Positions 22,700-37,800 are shown, counted from the first letter of the stretch. The stretch: DNA of 64,000 bases from Zelopaecilomyces penicillatus (GCA_005765155.1 VCCP01000006.1:2368501-2432500), one strand, 5' to 3'. Notes: a model not told the origin generated them from the letters alone. Translations and numbers: made by a program.

Positions 22700-24010
22700 A
22701 TATTACTATATAAGAGTTAAGATAATTCCTTTTTAAACTGGATATCTAAATACCTCTATAATAGGAAGCCTTTATTACTACTTAATCTTCTTAGTATACT
22801 ACTAGCCTCTGATTTAAATAGATACTCTTTATATTAAAAAAGAAAATCTTTAAATAGCTTTAACTCTATTATTAGAATTATTATTCTTAAGATTATTACC
22901 CTTAATATTCTTATTTCAAGCACTTCTTTATCTAGTATAATATCTATTATAAATTCTAATAGCCCTTCCTTTAATAGATTAGGTTTATAATCAATTGATT
23001 AGCTAAGGGATAATATTATTAAGAGTTTTTAGTAAAGTATTATTAAGATTAATATCACTCTTTTTAATAGTTTTAAGGATATCCTTATTATAAATAAACC
23101 TAAAAGATATATTATTAATCTTAAGCTTATTAAATATTTTAATAGAATTAATATTATTAAATACCTTTTAAGCTATAAGCTTAAGATAAAAGGTAATAAT
23201 ATAATCAATAAGGAGAAATATAACTATTTTATATATTATATAGTTAATACCTATAAAGATATTATCTAGGGACTTATCTATAATCTTTTATAAATAAAAG
23301 TTAAAGAAATACTAAAGAACTATTTCTTTAAAGAAGATTTATAATAATTAAGATTATATAAAGATTATTTAGAAATGCTTAAATAATAATACCTAGAGTC
23401 TATTAAAGATATTCTGGATTAGCTTAATAGATATAGATTCTATGCTTTCTAATATAATTTAAATTAAAAGGACTTAAAACTATTATCTTATATATTATAT
23501 AAGACTATACTAATAAGGCTTCTTATTAAGGTTATCCAAGCAAATTCTATTAATAATCTCTATAAACTTAAGAAGATACTATATAAGCAGCTCTAGGGAT
23601 ACTTTAATAGTTAAATAATTATTAGACTAACTATTAAATAATATAAGACTTCTAATAGTCTTAGAAATCAGATAAATATAATTATTATTAAGGTAATACT
23701 TAATTAAGTTATTATAATAAAGAATCTAATTATATAGGACCTTTATCCTAAAGAAAAGTTCTTTTTAACTATTACTAAGACTATATTCTTTAAAGCCAAG
23801 CCTATAGATATAAAGGAGTTAATTAAGCTTATTAATAATCTTAAGATTAATATAGCTATTAAAGAAGATATTATTTAAATAATTATTAAAATATAGGTAG
23901 ATATTAATATATATATTAATAAGGATCTATAGTATAAAGGCTTAATAAGTTTTTTATTTAATTAGATAATATTTAATCTTAATAATAATAAGGATTTTAA
24001 TATCTCCTTC
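22700..24010 (+). pseudogene. Gypsy I gag-like region (degraded)
   Basis: Upstream of pol, this stretch can be read on the plus strand with many stops as a Lys/Leu/Asn-rich polypeptide. Phrases such as YLLSYKLKIKGNNIINKEKY and the spacing between leader and protease fit gag. No zinc knuckle is visible. The assignment rests on position more than on sequence. Confidence 0.35.
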
Positions 24011-25199
24011 TTTTAAGGGAGGTAGGATAAGAATAATTACTAGTATTATAATTTACTAAGCTATTTTCTCTTTTATTATAATAAATTAATATATAATATT
24101 GAACTTAGGTTCTATATATATGATTTATATATTAGGATATTAAACCTAGAATATATTATAAGCTAGAGTATAATTCCTTTTATTATTATATAATAGTTCC
24201 TTAAGATAAAAGAATACTATTAGAAGCTTATAATAGCTTAGGCTATTAATTTCCCTGATTATATAGTTATATCCCTTATCCCTTTAATTAAAGCTAAAAC
24301 CCCTTAATACTTTAAATAGGTATTAAATAAATATAAAGGTATAATCTTTAGAAAATATATCTCTTATCTAGGCCTTAAATAATAATCTATAAAGTTATAA
24401 TACTTAGATATTATATCTAATAAAAATATAATCTAAATTTCTTTTATATTACTCTCTTAATATAAAGATATAAAGAATTAAATAATATTAATATATATAA
24501 TTAATATAAATACTAATAAGAGAAAGAGATAGAAAGATAATAATAAAGAGTTAATTAAATCTTTAATTATTATATATTAGGAGCCTACTCTTAAGGCTAT
24601 CCTAATATTAGATAGGATAATACCTTCTAATCTAATAATTATATCTAAGAATATATTATAAATAATAGATTAAAGTATAAGATTTCCTTATTATTAATTA
24701 AAACTAAAGAAGATCTTACTTATAAAGATAGTTATTATATTATTTTATATATTAATTAATCTTAATCTAGAGCTTAAAATAATTATAGGCTAGGATCTAT
24801 TAGATCAGGCTAAAGATATAATAGAAGTCCTTTATATCCCTAGGAATAGATTAGATAATCCTATATCTTTAATAAAGCTAAAGAATATAATAAAAGCAAT
24901 TCAAGTTTATCTATAGATAAGGTATAATAAAGCCTTCTTTAATAAGCTAATTAAATAATTATATATTAGTATTATAGCTATAATTAAGATATAAGAAGAA
25001 GCCTCTCTTAATTATAACTAGTATTGAATAATATTATTTAATTAAGGTTAAGATAATATAGATTTATTAAGCCTATATTATTTCTATATTCTAGAACTAA
25101 TTAAAGATAATCTCTATAATAATATAAGCTTCTTTTCTAATAAGATACCTTATAAGGTTACTTAAATATATTTGGATAGCTATTAATTATTAAATATAT

Positions 25200-28100
25200 A
25201 ATAAATACCTAAAATCTAAGTTAAGATTAATTCTTAAGAAGAGAAAGCAATAAATATATTTATTAATTTAGGCTTTAAAGGCAATATTATCTTAAAATCG
25301 CTAGCTAAGAAATACAGGGTTAAATATAATCCAATCAAGGTTAAAATAATATTATTCTCTAGATAGATTATTTAAATGATTAAGAAAGTAGAAGTTTAAT
25401 TCTATATAGGAATCACTTAGATATCCACTTACTTATATATAGTATTAGATAGAGTTATAATACCCTTTATCCTAAGGATATTATTTATTAGAATAGCTAA
25501 GCTATTATTTAATTATTCTTAGAAGGGTAGAGATTTATATATATAATATTAAATAAAACAAGTATAAGTAATTACTCCTATTATAGATATTATTTATTAA
25601 GAATAAAATAAATCTAATTCCTTAGAAAATTAAATATTAATTATATTATTAAAGATATAGTTAATAATAAGGAATTAATTAATCTAGAATAGCTTTTTAA
25701 GGATAATAAAGAAATACTAATAGAGCTTAACTCTAATAATAATAAGATAATTATTAGAAGTATATTAATAGAGTCTATAAAGTAATATATTAAAGCTTTA
25801 GAAACAGTTAAGGCTGAATTAGACTCTTTAAAGAAAAAGAAGAAATCTAAAAGAAAAGGGATATATTAATTATATAATCCCTTTAAGATATATATCTATA
25901 CCTTATATAAAAAGAAGGCTAATAAAGTTAATCCTATTAATAATATTCCTTTAAATAAATCTATATCTAATAATAACTTATTTTAGAAAAAGAAGAAATA
26001 AAAGAAAGTAAAAAGAAGAATCAATCTAGATATACCCTTTATTAAATATATTACTTTAAAGTTCTCTAATATACCTAAGAGATCCTAATTCTATAGAGAA
26101 TATCTTAAGGAAATCCTCTCTTAAACTAAGGATATATTAATCTAATAAGAGATTAATATTTTCCTAGAGATTCTTTATAATAAAGAATAGGCTTTATCTT
26201 AGTAATCTAAAGAAAATAGAATACTTAATCTATTAATTATATCTTTTTAAGTTATTAAAGTAATTCCTTATTTAATCTAATAGATATATTCTATCCCTAT
26301 TCTATAAGGATTAGAAGTAAAAGCTATAGAATTACTAAAGATATACTTTAAGAATTATATATTAGAAGAGTCTTATACCTTCTATAGGAATTAATATTTC
26401 TTTATTAAGAAAAAGGATAAAAGGCTTTATTTAATTAATACTACTATAAAATATAATATTATCACTCTTAGAGATATATTTATCCCTTTTAGTATTAATT
26501 CCTTTAATAAAGATTTCTTTATATATACTATACTCTTATTATTAGATTTCTTTTCTAGCTATAATTAAATCCTATTAGATAAAAAGAGTAGGGATCTTAT
26601 TATATTTTCTTCTATTATTAGTCTTTTAAGGATATATACACTCCCTTAGAGTGCTATAAATTCTATAGCCTAGTTTATAAGAATTATAATTTAAATATTA
26701 TTTAATCTTATCTTAGATATCTATAAACCCTTTCTTAATAATATTACTATATATAGGCTATGATTTACTTATAATAATAAAGAGATTCTTCCTAAAGTAT
26801 AGAAATATATACTTAAGTATTTATAGAATCTTAATAAAGTCCTTCTTAATATTAAGCTCTCTGGATATATAATATTAAAAGGGAAATTAAGATATTATTA
26901 AAATATAATTATTATTATTAGATTCCTTTATAGGATATCTAAAAGGAAACCAATTAAAGAGAAGATTATTAAGATCCTAGAATGGCTTATCTATTATAAT
27001 ATAATAGATATTAAAGCCTTTCTTAGATTTATTAGCTATTATTGAATTTAAATATATAACTTTAATATTATTACTCTTTCTTTTATTATCCTATTATAAA
27101 AGAAAGTCCCTTAAGAGTAAAAAGAATTATAATTAAAGATAATAGCTAAGCTTAGGGATATAATAATAACTACTCTTATTCTAATATTATTTAATCTCTT
27201 TAAGGAGGGTAAAGAAATTATACTTATAATAGATACTAATCTTAAAGGATAGGGAATAGTTTTAATATAAATCCTAGATAGATAATAATATCTAATTAGG
27301 TTTAAAAGTGATTATTAGAATAAGATTAAATATAGTTATAATATAATAAAGTAAGAGTATAAGGCTATTCTTTTTATACTTTAAAGGCTTAGAGGATATA
27401 TCTATAATATATAATTTACTTTAAAGATAGATATATATATCCTTATATATTAACTTAATAGTATTATTTATAATATACTAGATAGTCTTATTATCTATTA
27501 GATCAGCTATATTATATTATTTGATTTTATTATTAAATATATTCCTAGGAAAAATAATAATATAATAGATAGACTTTCTTAGAAAGGATTAGGGCTATCT
27601 AATTAAATAAATACTAAAGTTAATAGGGATTTAGAGGATATAATTAATATATATCTTAGATTAATATAATTAGATATACTAGAATCTGGATATTCTATAA
27701 AGTCCTAATAGGTTATTAGATTCTTATATTTATTAAAGAGATTATCTAATCTTAATAGAGTATAATTCAGGATACTATATTAAAAAGCTTAGAGATTCTT
27801 TATTAAGGATAGAAAACTTTAGCTAAGACTAACTTATAAAAGAAACTATCCTATATTGGTTATTAATAACTTGCTTATTTATAAGAAATTAATAATAAGC
27901 TATTATATAGCTTAAGGGTATAAAGGTAAAGTGATTATCTTTAAAACTCTCTCTAATAGATACTATTAGGGAAAGATATAAAATAATATTTCCTTAGTTA
28001 TAGTCTATTATCTTAAGTATTAAAAGTTTATATTATAATAGGATAGAGAATCAATAATTCTAATATTATCTAAGTAGTTAATATTAAAAGTATACTTTGA

Positions 28101-29210
28101 TTTATAATATATATTATCTAATTATAGTATAAATTTTCTTATAGAAGCTTATTATAATTTGATTAGATAGATAGAAGTTCAACTAGTATAATAGGTTAAC
28201 TCAAGGGCTATAACTAGATTTATTATAACCTTAATATAGTAATATAGACTTATACTTTATATAGTTATTAATAATGGATCTAAAATAAAAGGGTTTCTCC
28301 CTTAGATATTATTTAATTAGAGTATAAAATATATTTAAATATCTAGATATAATCCTATAGCTAATTCTATAATTAAAGTTAATTATTAGAGCCTTATATC
28401 TATAATAATAAAGATATTAGAAGGGGACTCTAAATAGATAAGATATCTTAAAATAGCTATTCTTATAGATAGAACTATAATTAAATTATCCTATAGCTTC
28501 TCTACCTTTTATCTTATATATAGATATAACCCTATCTTATTATTTAAAGTTAAATTTCTAATATAGAGATTTATTAATTAGGATATTATTATTAATATTA
28601 AGGATTTATTTAAGTCTTATATTTAAATACTAGAAAGAAGATTAAAAGATATAATAAAGATTAAAGAAAAGATAATCAACTTTAGAAAGAAGCTAATAAT
28701 AAAAATAGATACTGCTAATAAATATATACTTTAATTAGAATATAATTAACTGGTATTGAATAATCTAATACTTATATATAATATATCTAAGAAGCAGGAT
28801 AAATCCTATATAATAAAGATAATAATATATTAGTATAGCCTATATTAGATTGCTTTATAAGTAGATATTACTAAAGTATATATACTTTATATAATAGATA
28901 GGATTCTCCTGGATAAGATCTATTTTAAAAACTACTTAAAGAAGTTTATTAAAGATAAGTATAGCTGATAGATATCTAATACTAATATATAACTCTTTAA
29001 ATCTAAAGATAAATAAGAATTATATAAAGAAAAAAGAGAGCTAGGATTATTAGATTCTCTTATATACTTTAATTTATCTATTAATTAAATAATACCTTAA
29101 GACTTTAACTTTAATATTAATCTTAAAGAAGACTTTCTAGATTTGCTATTAACTATTAAACCCTAATTTAAAGTTATAATCCCTAGCCTAATCTAATATT
29201 AGAAGAGTAT
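25200..29210 (+). pseudogene. Gypsy I pol: protease, reverse transcriptase, RNase H, integrase (inactivated)
   Basis: The domain order protease-RT-RNase H-integrase identifies Ty3/Gypsy. A retropepsin-like segment lies near 25240-25520 (INIFINLGFKGNIILKSLAK). RT runs about 26270-26960: FFIKKKDKRLYLINTTIKYN, LLLDFFSSYN and, at the catalytic box, FLNNITIY (about 26729-26752) where the family has FLDD, so both Asp read Asn. RNase H is about 27190-27600 (EIILIIDTNLKG, YNIIK-EYKAILFIL). Integrase is about 27800-29200: the D-N-G-S motif reads INNGSKIKGFLP, and the expected E of VVE/GH reads Lys (ANSIIKVNYQSL). In-frame stops occur every 10-30 codons. The changes fit RIP of an active element. Confidence 0.8.
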
Positions 29211-29703
29211 ATATTAACTATACTTACTTTAAATATATATATAACTTCTTATATACTTGAATTAAGGATTTCTTAGTTTAAATTCTATTTAAAAATCCTT
29301 AATAGAGAGGATCTTAATAATATTTCTTAAAAGGTATAATAAATTTCACTCTTTATATATAATATTCTACTACTAATATATAAATTAATTATATTAAACC
29401 AATTATAATAGATAATTAATACTCTTAAACCTTAATTATAATAATTAAACTATTTTTATATTAATAATTAAATAGTCCCTATTAATCTTATTCTTTTATA
29501 ATCTTTTTTTAATCTATATTAATCTGATTTTGCTATACCCTTAAGTATAGGCCTACTCTTAGATCCACCCTATACTTGTATTAATTAGAACCAAATAAAG
29601 CTTATACTTATATACCTAAAACCTTTCCTTTTACTCTAAAAAACTTATTAAATTCCTATTAAAAATAGGAGTTCTTATAAATTATTTTAGTACTATAATA
29701 CTA

Positions 29704-29742
29704 TTGCAATTTGTAGTATAAAGTTATAATTAAAGCTAGTAG
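29704..29742 (-). repeat. Copia copy 2, 3' LTR, left fragment
   Basis: The 39 bases starting TTGCAATTTGTAG are the distal end of the 473-bp copia LTR, less mutated than in the other copies (TTATAATTTATAG). The fragment ends in GTAG (29739-29742), repeated at 42578-42581 on the other side of Gypsy II, which shows where Gypsy II inserted. Confidence 0.85.
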
Positions 29743-30139
29743 TTTGATAAGGGGAAAACAACACACACAATAACACCAACACCACCTATAGAACTGCAGG
29801 GTGATTTTAGGGTAGTTGTATAGCCAGTGTAGTCTATAAGGATTGAATAGGCAAGAAAAGCTATAAAGCAGTGATATAATGAATTGAACTTAAGGGATTA
29901 ATTGATTATCCTATAATTGATTAGATAAAGAAGATAGCTTTTTAATAGCTAGTCTTTTAAATATACTAGAAAATTCTTAGGTAGAAGGGGAGGAAGAAAA
30001 CTTGAATTCAATGATATCTATCTATTCAAATGGCCTGGATATAGTCTATCTACTTATATAATTCAATCCCCCTAAGTATAGCTTATATAGCTATAGCTTA
30101 GTTAACTAGTAAGGGAGTATATTTAACCCAGCTATTAAA
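29743..30139 (-). repeat. Gypsy LTR B (3' LTR of Gypsy II)
   Basis: 397 bp, from TTTGATAAGGGG to CCCAGCTATTAAA. It keeps the CACACACAATAACACCAACA stretch that is RIP-converted to TATATATAATAATA in LTR C. LTRs of the same element thus mutated differently after insertion. Confidence 0.9.
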
Positions 30140-33100
30140 ACCCTCCTAGTAAATATTAAAGATAACCCTATTATCAAGTTAGATAATATTTATAATTAAT
30201 CAAGCAATAGTATTTAAATATAATCTTTAGATGCCTATATATATATACTTTATTTCTTCCCTTTTATCTATTCTTGATCAAGTATTCCTTTAATATTTAA
30301 TCCCTTTAACTCCCTTGATATCCCTAGAGTATTTAACTTTACTATTTGATCTATAGGTAGAGGTATTATTAGTTATGCTTATATAGTATAGTATTTAGAT
30401 CTATTAGATTAAATAGCTTAAGTTATTAGCCTATTAAAGGAAGCTTTTACTATCTCCTTAATATATTAAAGGGTCCTTTCTATAATCATTCTATTAGAAT
30501 AGAGATTAATATAACTATTAGAGTATTTGATATATAATATAGGCCTTCTGATAAGAAATATATTATCTATCTTTTTAGTGAATTTGATAGTTATAATATA
30601 CTTTACTACTCTTAAGTATTATAAAGGCAAACCAATACTTACTTAAGCAATAATCTCTCCCTTATATCTTATAGATTGAATTAGTAGTATATAGTATAGA
30701 GGGGGCTAAGGATCTAATTTCTCTTATTAGCTCCTCTGCTTCTTTTCTAGATTTCTCTTTTCTCTACTAAGAGGGTTAATTCATTTATAAGAAAAATACC
30801 TATTATCTAATTAAGATACCCTACCTAGATTCCTATCAATAAACCGCCTTAGGGTTATAATAGTATCCCTAGAAGTATTAGTATCCTTATCTAAGTTAGC
30901 TATAAGGGTATTTAAAGAAGTTGATTTAGCTATCTACTCCTTAAAGATGATCTATTTCTAAGGGTTTGAATATAGTATAAGCTATATTGATATTGATTCT
31001 AATTCCTTGCTTAATAAATCTTGATTAGGTGATCCCTAAGTATCCTTAGTATTATTATATATAAATAAATTAAGCCTAGATAAGAGCCTAGAAACTAAAT
31101 AAATAATAAATAATCTATTTCTATTAGTTCCTAGAGAATATTATTAGGGTACTATTACTTAATCATTATTAGACTAAGTTATAACTGATTTAGCTTCCTT
31201 AATAATAATTATATTAATAATCTTAATTACCTTAGGCTTGATTATCTTATTATACTTAAACTTATTATTTAATTATTGATTAGTAATAGCTTTAAAGAGT
31301 ATAGGTTTCTATACTCTAATAGGGTAAGTGAGCAGTGCTATAATAGTCTATATGAATAGTATAAGTAGGCCATTTCCTATAGATATATAGAAGACTCTAG
31401 AGTTATTATATAGTATAAGTAAGGTATATTTATTAATTAAGAATAGTATAGTATCTTCTAGATAAGTGAAATAGAGTGCTTTATCTATACCTTGATTATA
31501 GATCATTTAATTATTAAGATCCTATAGGGCAGTATAATAAAAGCTCTATAGATATTTAGCTATATCTAATTTATTAATAATAAGATATAATATAGCACTC
31601 CTTACTCTAAGTATATAGCTAGATATAGACTGATTTAAACCATTAAATAGGTATTAATCTCTTAGTAGTAAATAAAAGGGATTATTAAGAAATAGGTAAA
31701 ATATATTATTATAAGACCATTTAATCTTACTTAAATCTTCTTTAATCTAATTAAGATAAGAGTAAAACCTAATTAATCCTCTAATAATAATATAAACCTA
31801 GAAGAAAGATAGATAGCTATACTTCTAATCTTATATTTACTTTATATATAGAATAATAATAAATATAAAGTTATAGAAGAGATTAAGCTTATAAAGCATT
31901 TACCTCTATAGATATATAAACTCTTTAGTATAATATATTTATTTATCTACTTATAAGTCAAAGATATAAAGCTAGCCTTTAAATCAATCCTAAATAAAGG
32001 AATACCAGTATATATTCTTATAATTAATAAACCTAATAAAGAACCGCTTATTAAATATATTCTTATAGAAGGCAGCCAGCCTATTAAGATAACTATAAGT
32101 ATTAAATACCAAATGATTATAGGGTTTAAACTTATATAAAATATTAGAGAGATCTATATATATATAGAAGTATTCCTTTGATTTAAAAATATATATCATC
32201 CTAGGGGCTATAAATATATTATTAGAGATGCTATAGAATATGATTTAAAGTAGAGGGTATAATATAAAATTAATGGCTTAATCTTTATTCTTTAGTGTAT
32301 ATAATAGTTAATAGAGCTTAATTAGATAATCACTCTAGTTCTATCCTTATAGGCCTTAAGGAAATAGCTATATAGTAGAGATAAGGCTATATATTATTAA
32401 ATCTGGGGTATTTATATTGAAATTCTAAGGGAGAGTTAGCAGTGGATTAGGCTAGTCTTATTAAGGGATTATAAAGCAGGGTTATTTAAAAAACCCTAGA
32501 TTTATTATAAATACAGTGTATTTATTAGTATATTTATAAAATAAATCTATACCTTCTTTAAGCTATACTATTTCTATAATAGTAGTAAGGCTTATATTTT
32601 TAGTATTTATCTAAAGGAAGGGTATAAGTGATTTGAAAGTTCTTTATTATTTTAATATTATATATTAATAAGGAGTTAGATAGGGGTATAATCAAATAAT
32701 AGCAGAGATTAAGGGAATAAAATAAGATAGTATAGATACTAGAGGGAGATAATAGAGATAGAAGGGGGTGATATATATAAGGTATCTCTTTATAAAAGAG
32801 AGCTTTATAAGTATATAAGGGTTTGAATTAATAATCCTTTATAGTTATATATAATCACTTAATTAAAGATATCTTTTATTATAGATAGCTCTTTCTTTAA
32901 AGTATAGCTTTTTATTATACTTAATAATGATTTATGGCTGGTAAGTGATATATGTTTTTGTTTATATGCTTTTTAGAGAGGCTGCCTTCTAGCTTCTATA
33001 ACTTTTTCTCCTTTACCTTATAACTCAGCTCTCTTAACTTTAGGATTATTAATCTATCTCTTATTCTCTTTAGGTTTTTAATATAGATATTATTTAATTA

Positions 33101-34830
33101 TAGAAACTAATTAGGGTAATATTTATTCTTAGCTCTCTAATATTAGTTCTATTATAAATATGATTATTCTATATAATATAATTACTTATAAAGTTGCCTT
33201 ATTATAGAATAGTTATATTAAGTTCTTTAATAGTATTAAATTATCTTTTATAATAGAAGTAATAATAAGTTATAAGGCCTTTCTGGTTTGATATTATTTG
33301 ATCTTTATAAATTAATATTAATCTTTTTTTCTATTTTTAGATTTAAGTAATATTTAAAGTATAGATTCTAGGGAGAGTGAATATAGACTAGATAAATTGC
33401 CCTCTCTATTACAAGGTATCCTTTGCTATTAAGTTTATAAAAGATATATCTAGCACTCTTATATAGCTAGCTAAGGGCTGAAGTCCTAAATAATACTTCT
33501 AGGAAGGCAATCTCTATAGTACTTAAGAATATCCTATATTAAAGTCTATTATAAAAACCCAAGTATCTTGCCTTATATTTATATCAATTAAAATAGGATA
33601 TATTTATAGATATTTCTTTAATACCTTAATAAAATATAAAGAGAGGATCTATTCTTTATTTATTAATTATTATAGGATTATTAATCTAATCCTATATTCC
33701 TGCTATATATAATCCTTCTTGATTATTATTATAGCTATTAGGGAGTATATTATATAGCTATATTATCTATATATTTTAATCCTAGGTAAATATAATAGGT
33801 ACTGTTTAAATTATAAATAGGATGGATATATAGACTATAGATAGAGAGGACTTTATAGCTATTAATCTAAGCCAGAGGATAAGGGAAAGCAAATGACTTT
33901 CTTAGGGAAGGACTAGACCAAAGAATCAAAAGAACCAATTATTCTAGATTTCTTAAATATATCTACTGCTTTCTATCTATAGAAATATTAGCTATTAATT
34001 TTAAAGGTTAAGTATATAATAAAATAGAATATAGATAAGATAATAAAGGAAAACCCTGATAGGATTTAATAGATATAAATAGGATTAAATAATTCCTTAG
34101 TTACTAGGATATAGGTTTGGTTTAAAAGGGATAGGATAAATTGATTTTAGGATAGTAGTATTGATTATATAGTTCAGATAGTTTAGTATTAATAAATAAA
34201 TTGGCTTTTAAAGGTATTAATTAATCTTTATAAAATAAAGTAAATTAATAAAAGAGTATAATTAATTTAGTATAGTATTATAAAATATATATATAATAAA
34301 ATAAGGAAGGGATTTATATAAATAGGAAAGTTAAAGAAAGATAGTATTATAATATTAAAATAATTTATAAGAACTTCTATTTTTAATAGGAATTCAATAA
34401 GTTTTTTAGAGTAAAAGAAAAGGTTTTAGGTATATAAATATAAGCTTTGTTTGGTTCTGGTTAATATAGATATAGGGTAGATCCAAGAGTAGGTCTATAC
34501 TTAAGGATATAGTAAAATCAAACTAATATAGATCAAGAAAAGATTATAAATAAATAAGATTAATAGAGATTATTTAATTATTAGTATAGAAATAGTTTAG
34601 TTATTATAATTAAGATTTAGGAGTATTGATTATCTATTATAATTGATTTGATATAATTGGTTTATATATTAGTAGTAGAATATTATATATAAAGAGTGAA
34701 ATTTACTATACCTTTTAAGAAACATTACTAAGATCCTCCTTACTAAGGATTTTCAAATAGAATTCAAGCTAGGAAATCCTTGGTTTAAGTATATAAGAAG
34801 TTATATATATATCTAAAGTGAATATAGTTA
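30140..34830. other. Unassigned 3' region of Gypsy II between integrase and 3' LTR
   Basis: About 4.7 kb that is part of the Gypsy family, because Gypsy III carries the same sequence (49336-52650 matches about 31519-34830), but it is unlike gag or pol. On the plus strand, antisense to pol, one frame (codons starting at 31591) shows unusually long stop-free runs, for example 49 codons from about 31993 and over 35 codons several times. A minus-strand run of 69 codons also occurs (31990-32199). Strong A+T bias makes either reading uncertain. It could be a long untranslated region, an extra sense or antisense gene, or an older element fixed inside the family. Confidence 0.45.
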
Positions 34831-37800
34831 ATATATACTCTTCTAGTATTAGATTAGGCTAGGGATTATAACTTTAAATTAAGGTTTAGTAGCTGGTGAT
34901 AAGTCTAGGAAGTCTTCTTTAAGATTAGTATTAGAGTTAGAGTCTTAGGGTATTATTTAATCAATAAATAAGTTAAAGTATATAAGAGGGTCTAGTAATC
35001 CTAGCCCTTTCTTTTTCTTATATAGTTCTTATTTATCTTTAGATCTAAAGAGCTATATATTAGTATTAGATATCTATTAATTATACTTATCCTTAATAAA
35101 CTTCTTTAGATAGTTTTTAGAATAGATCTTATCCAGGAGAATCCTATCTATTATATAAAGTATATATACTTTAATAATATCTGCTTATAAAGCAATTCAA
35201 TATAGGCTATACTAATGCATTACTATCTTTACTATATAGGATTTATCCTGCTTTTTGGGTATATTATATATAAGCATCAGATTATTCAATATTAATTGAT
35301 TATATTCTGATTGAAGTATATATTTATTAGCAGTATCTATTCTTATTACCAGCTTCTTTCTAAAGTTGGTTATCTTTTCTTTAGCCTTTATTATATCTTT
35401 TGATCTTCTTTTTAGTATTTAGATATAAGACTTAAATAAGTCCTTAGTATTGATGATAATATCCTAATTAATAAGCCTCTATATTAGGAATTCGACTTTA
35501 AATGGTAAGATAGGGTTATATTTATATATAAGATAAAAGATAGAGAAGCCATAGGATGATTTGATTATAGTTCTATCTATAAGAATAGCTGCTTTAAGGT
35601 ATCTTATCTATTTAGAGTCCCCTTTTAATATCTTAGCTATTATAAATATAAGGCTCTAATAATTAACTTTAATTATAGAATTGATTATAGGATTATATCT
35701 AAATATTTAAATATATTTTATACCCTAATCAAATAGTATCTAAGGGAGAAGCCCTTTTATTTTAGGTTTATTATTAATAACTATATAAAGTATAAATCTA
35801 TATTATTATATTAAGGTTATAATAAATCTAGTTATAGCCCTTAAGTTGATCTACTATATTGATTAAACTTTAATCTATTTAATCAAGTTATAATAAGCTT
35901 CTATAAGGAAGTTTATACTATAATTAGATAGTATATATTATAAATCAAAGTATACTTTTAATATTAACTACCTAGATAATATTAGAATTATTAATTCTCT
36001 GCCCTATTATAGTATAAACTTTTAATACTTAGGGCAGTAGACTATAGCTAAGAAAATATTATTTTATATCTTTCCTTAATAATACCTATCAAAGAGAGTT
36101 TTAAAGATAACTGTTTTACCTTTATACCCTTAGGCTATATAGTAGCTTATTATCAATTTCTTATAGATAAGTAAGTTATTAATAATCAATATAGAATAGT
36201 TTCTTTTATAAATTAGTCTTAGCTAAAGTTTCCTATCCTTAATAAAGAATCTCTAAGCTTTCTAATATAGTGTCTTAAATTATACTCTATTAAGATTAGA
36301 TAGTCTCTCTAATAAATATAGGAATCTAATAATCTACTAGGACTCTATAGAATATCTAGATTCTAATATATTTAATTATATTAATCTGAGATATATATCA
36401 ATTATATTCTTTAAATCCTTATTAACTTTAGTGTTTATTTGATTAGATAGCTCTGGTCCTTTCTAAGAAAGTTTATCTACTATATTATTATTTTTCTTAG
36501 GAATATATTTAATAGTAAAATTAAATAATATAATATAGCTGATCTAGTAGGTAATAAGACTATCTGATATATTATAAATAGTATTATTGAGCTGGTATAT
36601 AAGGATATATGTATCTGTCTTTAAAGTAAATTATATACTATAGATATGTCCTTTAAGCCTTTAAAGTATAAAGAGAATAGCCTTATACTCTTGCTTTATT
36701 ATATTATAGCTATATTCAGTCTTATTTTAATAATCGCTTTCGAATTTAATTAGATATTATTATTTATCTAGGATTTGTATTAAAACTGCTCCCTATCCTT
36801 TAAGGCTGGTATCTATTATAAGTATGATTTCTCTACCCTCCTTAGAGAGATTAAATAATATTAGAATAGGGATAGTTATTATTATATCCCTAAGCTTAGC
36901 TATTATCTTTGATTATAATCCTCTTTACTTCTAAGGGGCTTTCTTTTATAATAGGATAATAAAAGAAAGAGTAATAATAATAAAGTTATATATCCAAATT
37001 TGATAATAGCTAACAAGTCCAAAAAAGGCCCTAATATCTATTATATTATAATAGATAAGCTATTCTAGGATCTTAATAATCTTCTCTTTAATTGATTTCC
37101 TCCTAGATATCCTATAAAGGAATCTAATAATAATAATTATATTTTAATAATATCTTGATTTCTCTTTTAATATTATATATCCAGAGAGCTTAATATTAAG
37201 AAGGACTTTATTAAGATTCTATAAATACTTAAATATATATTTCTATACCCTAGGAAGAATCTCTTTATTATTATAAATAGATTATAGCCTATATATAATA
37301 ATATCATTAAAGAAGGGTTTATAGATATCTAGGATAAGATTAAATAGTATCTAAGTTATAATTCTTATAAACTAGGCTATAGAATTTATAATACCCTAAG
37401 GGAGTATATATATCCTTAAAAGACTAATAATAAAAGAAAATATAATAAGATCCCTATTCTTTTTATCTAGTAGGACTTGATTATAACTAGAAAAGAAATC
37501 TAATAATAAGAGTATAGTATATATAGAGAAGTCTTTATTAAAGGAATCAATACTAAAAAGGATAAATATATCTCTAAGAGTGATAGTATTATATTTTATA
37601 ATAATATTAATTAAATAAAGCCTTTTATTCTTTTTCTTAATAAAGAAATATTAATTCCTATAGAAGGTATAAGACTCTTCTAATATATAATTCTTAAAGT
37701 ATATCTTTAATAACTCTATAGCTTTTACTTTTAATCCTTATAGAATAGGGATAGAATATATCTACTAGATTAAATAGGGAATTATTTTAATAATTTAAGG

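Larger units (their letters stand above)
21470..29703 (+). mobile_element. Gypsy I: Ty3/Gypsy retrotransposon, 3' end missing
   Basis: It has a 5' LTR (21470-21864) followed by leader, gag-like region and pol on the plus strand. It is collinear with Gypsy II in reverse (21864 aligns with 42181 and 29640 with about 34405). It stops at 29703, at the point matching about 34341 in Gypsy II, where a copia LTR begins. About 4.6 kb is missing, including the 3' LTR. Sequence is heavily RIP-mutated, with stops throughout. Confidence 0.85.

Noticed and set aside
31990..32199. 69-codon minus-strand open frame in Gypsy II
   Set aside because: Single short run in extremely AT-rich degraded DNA; not preserved as an open frame in the Gypsy III copy, so not called as a gene.
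31591..34760. Continuous plus-strand reading (about 1000 codons) if every stop is treated as mutated Gln or Arg
   Set aside because: Any stop codon can derive from a C-to-T change, so this test cannot separate real from chance frames; a second frame over the same bases reads equally well in part. Kept only as a question in the findings.
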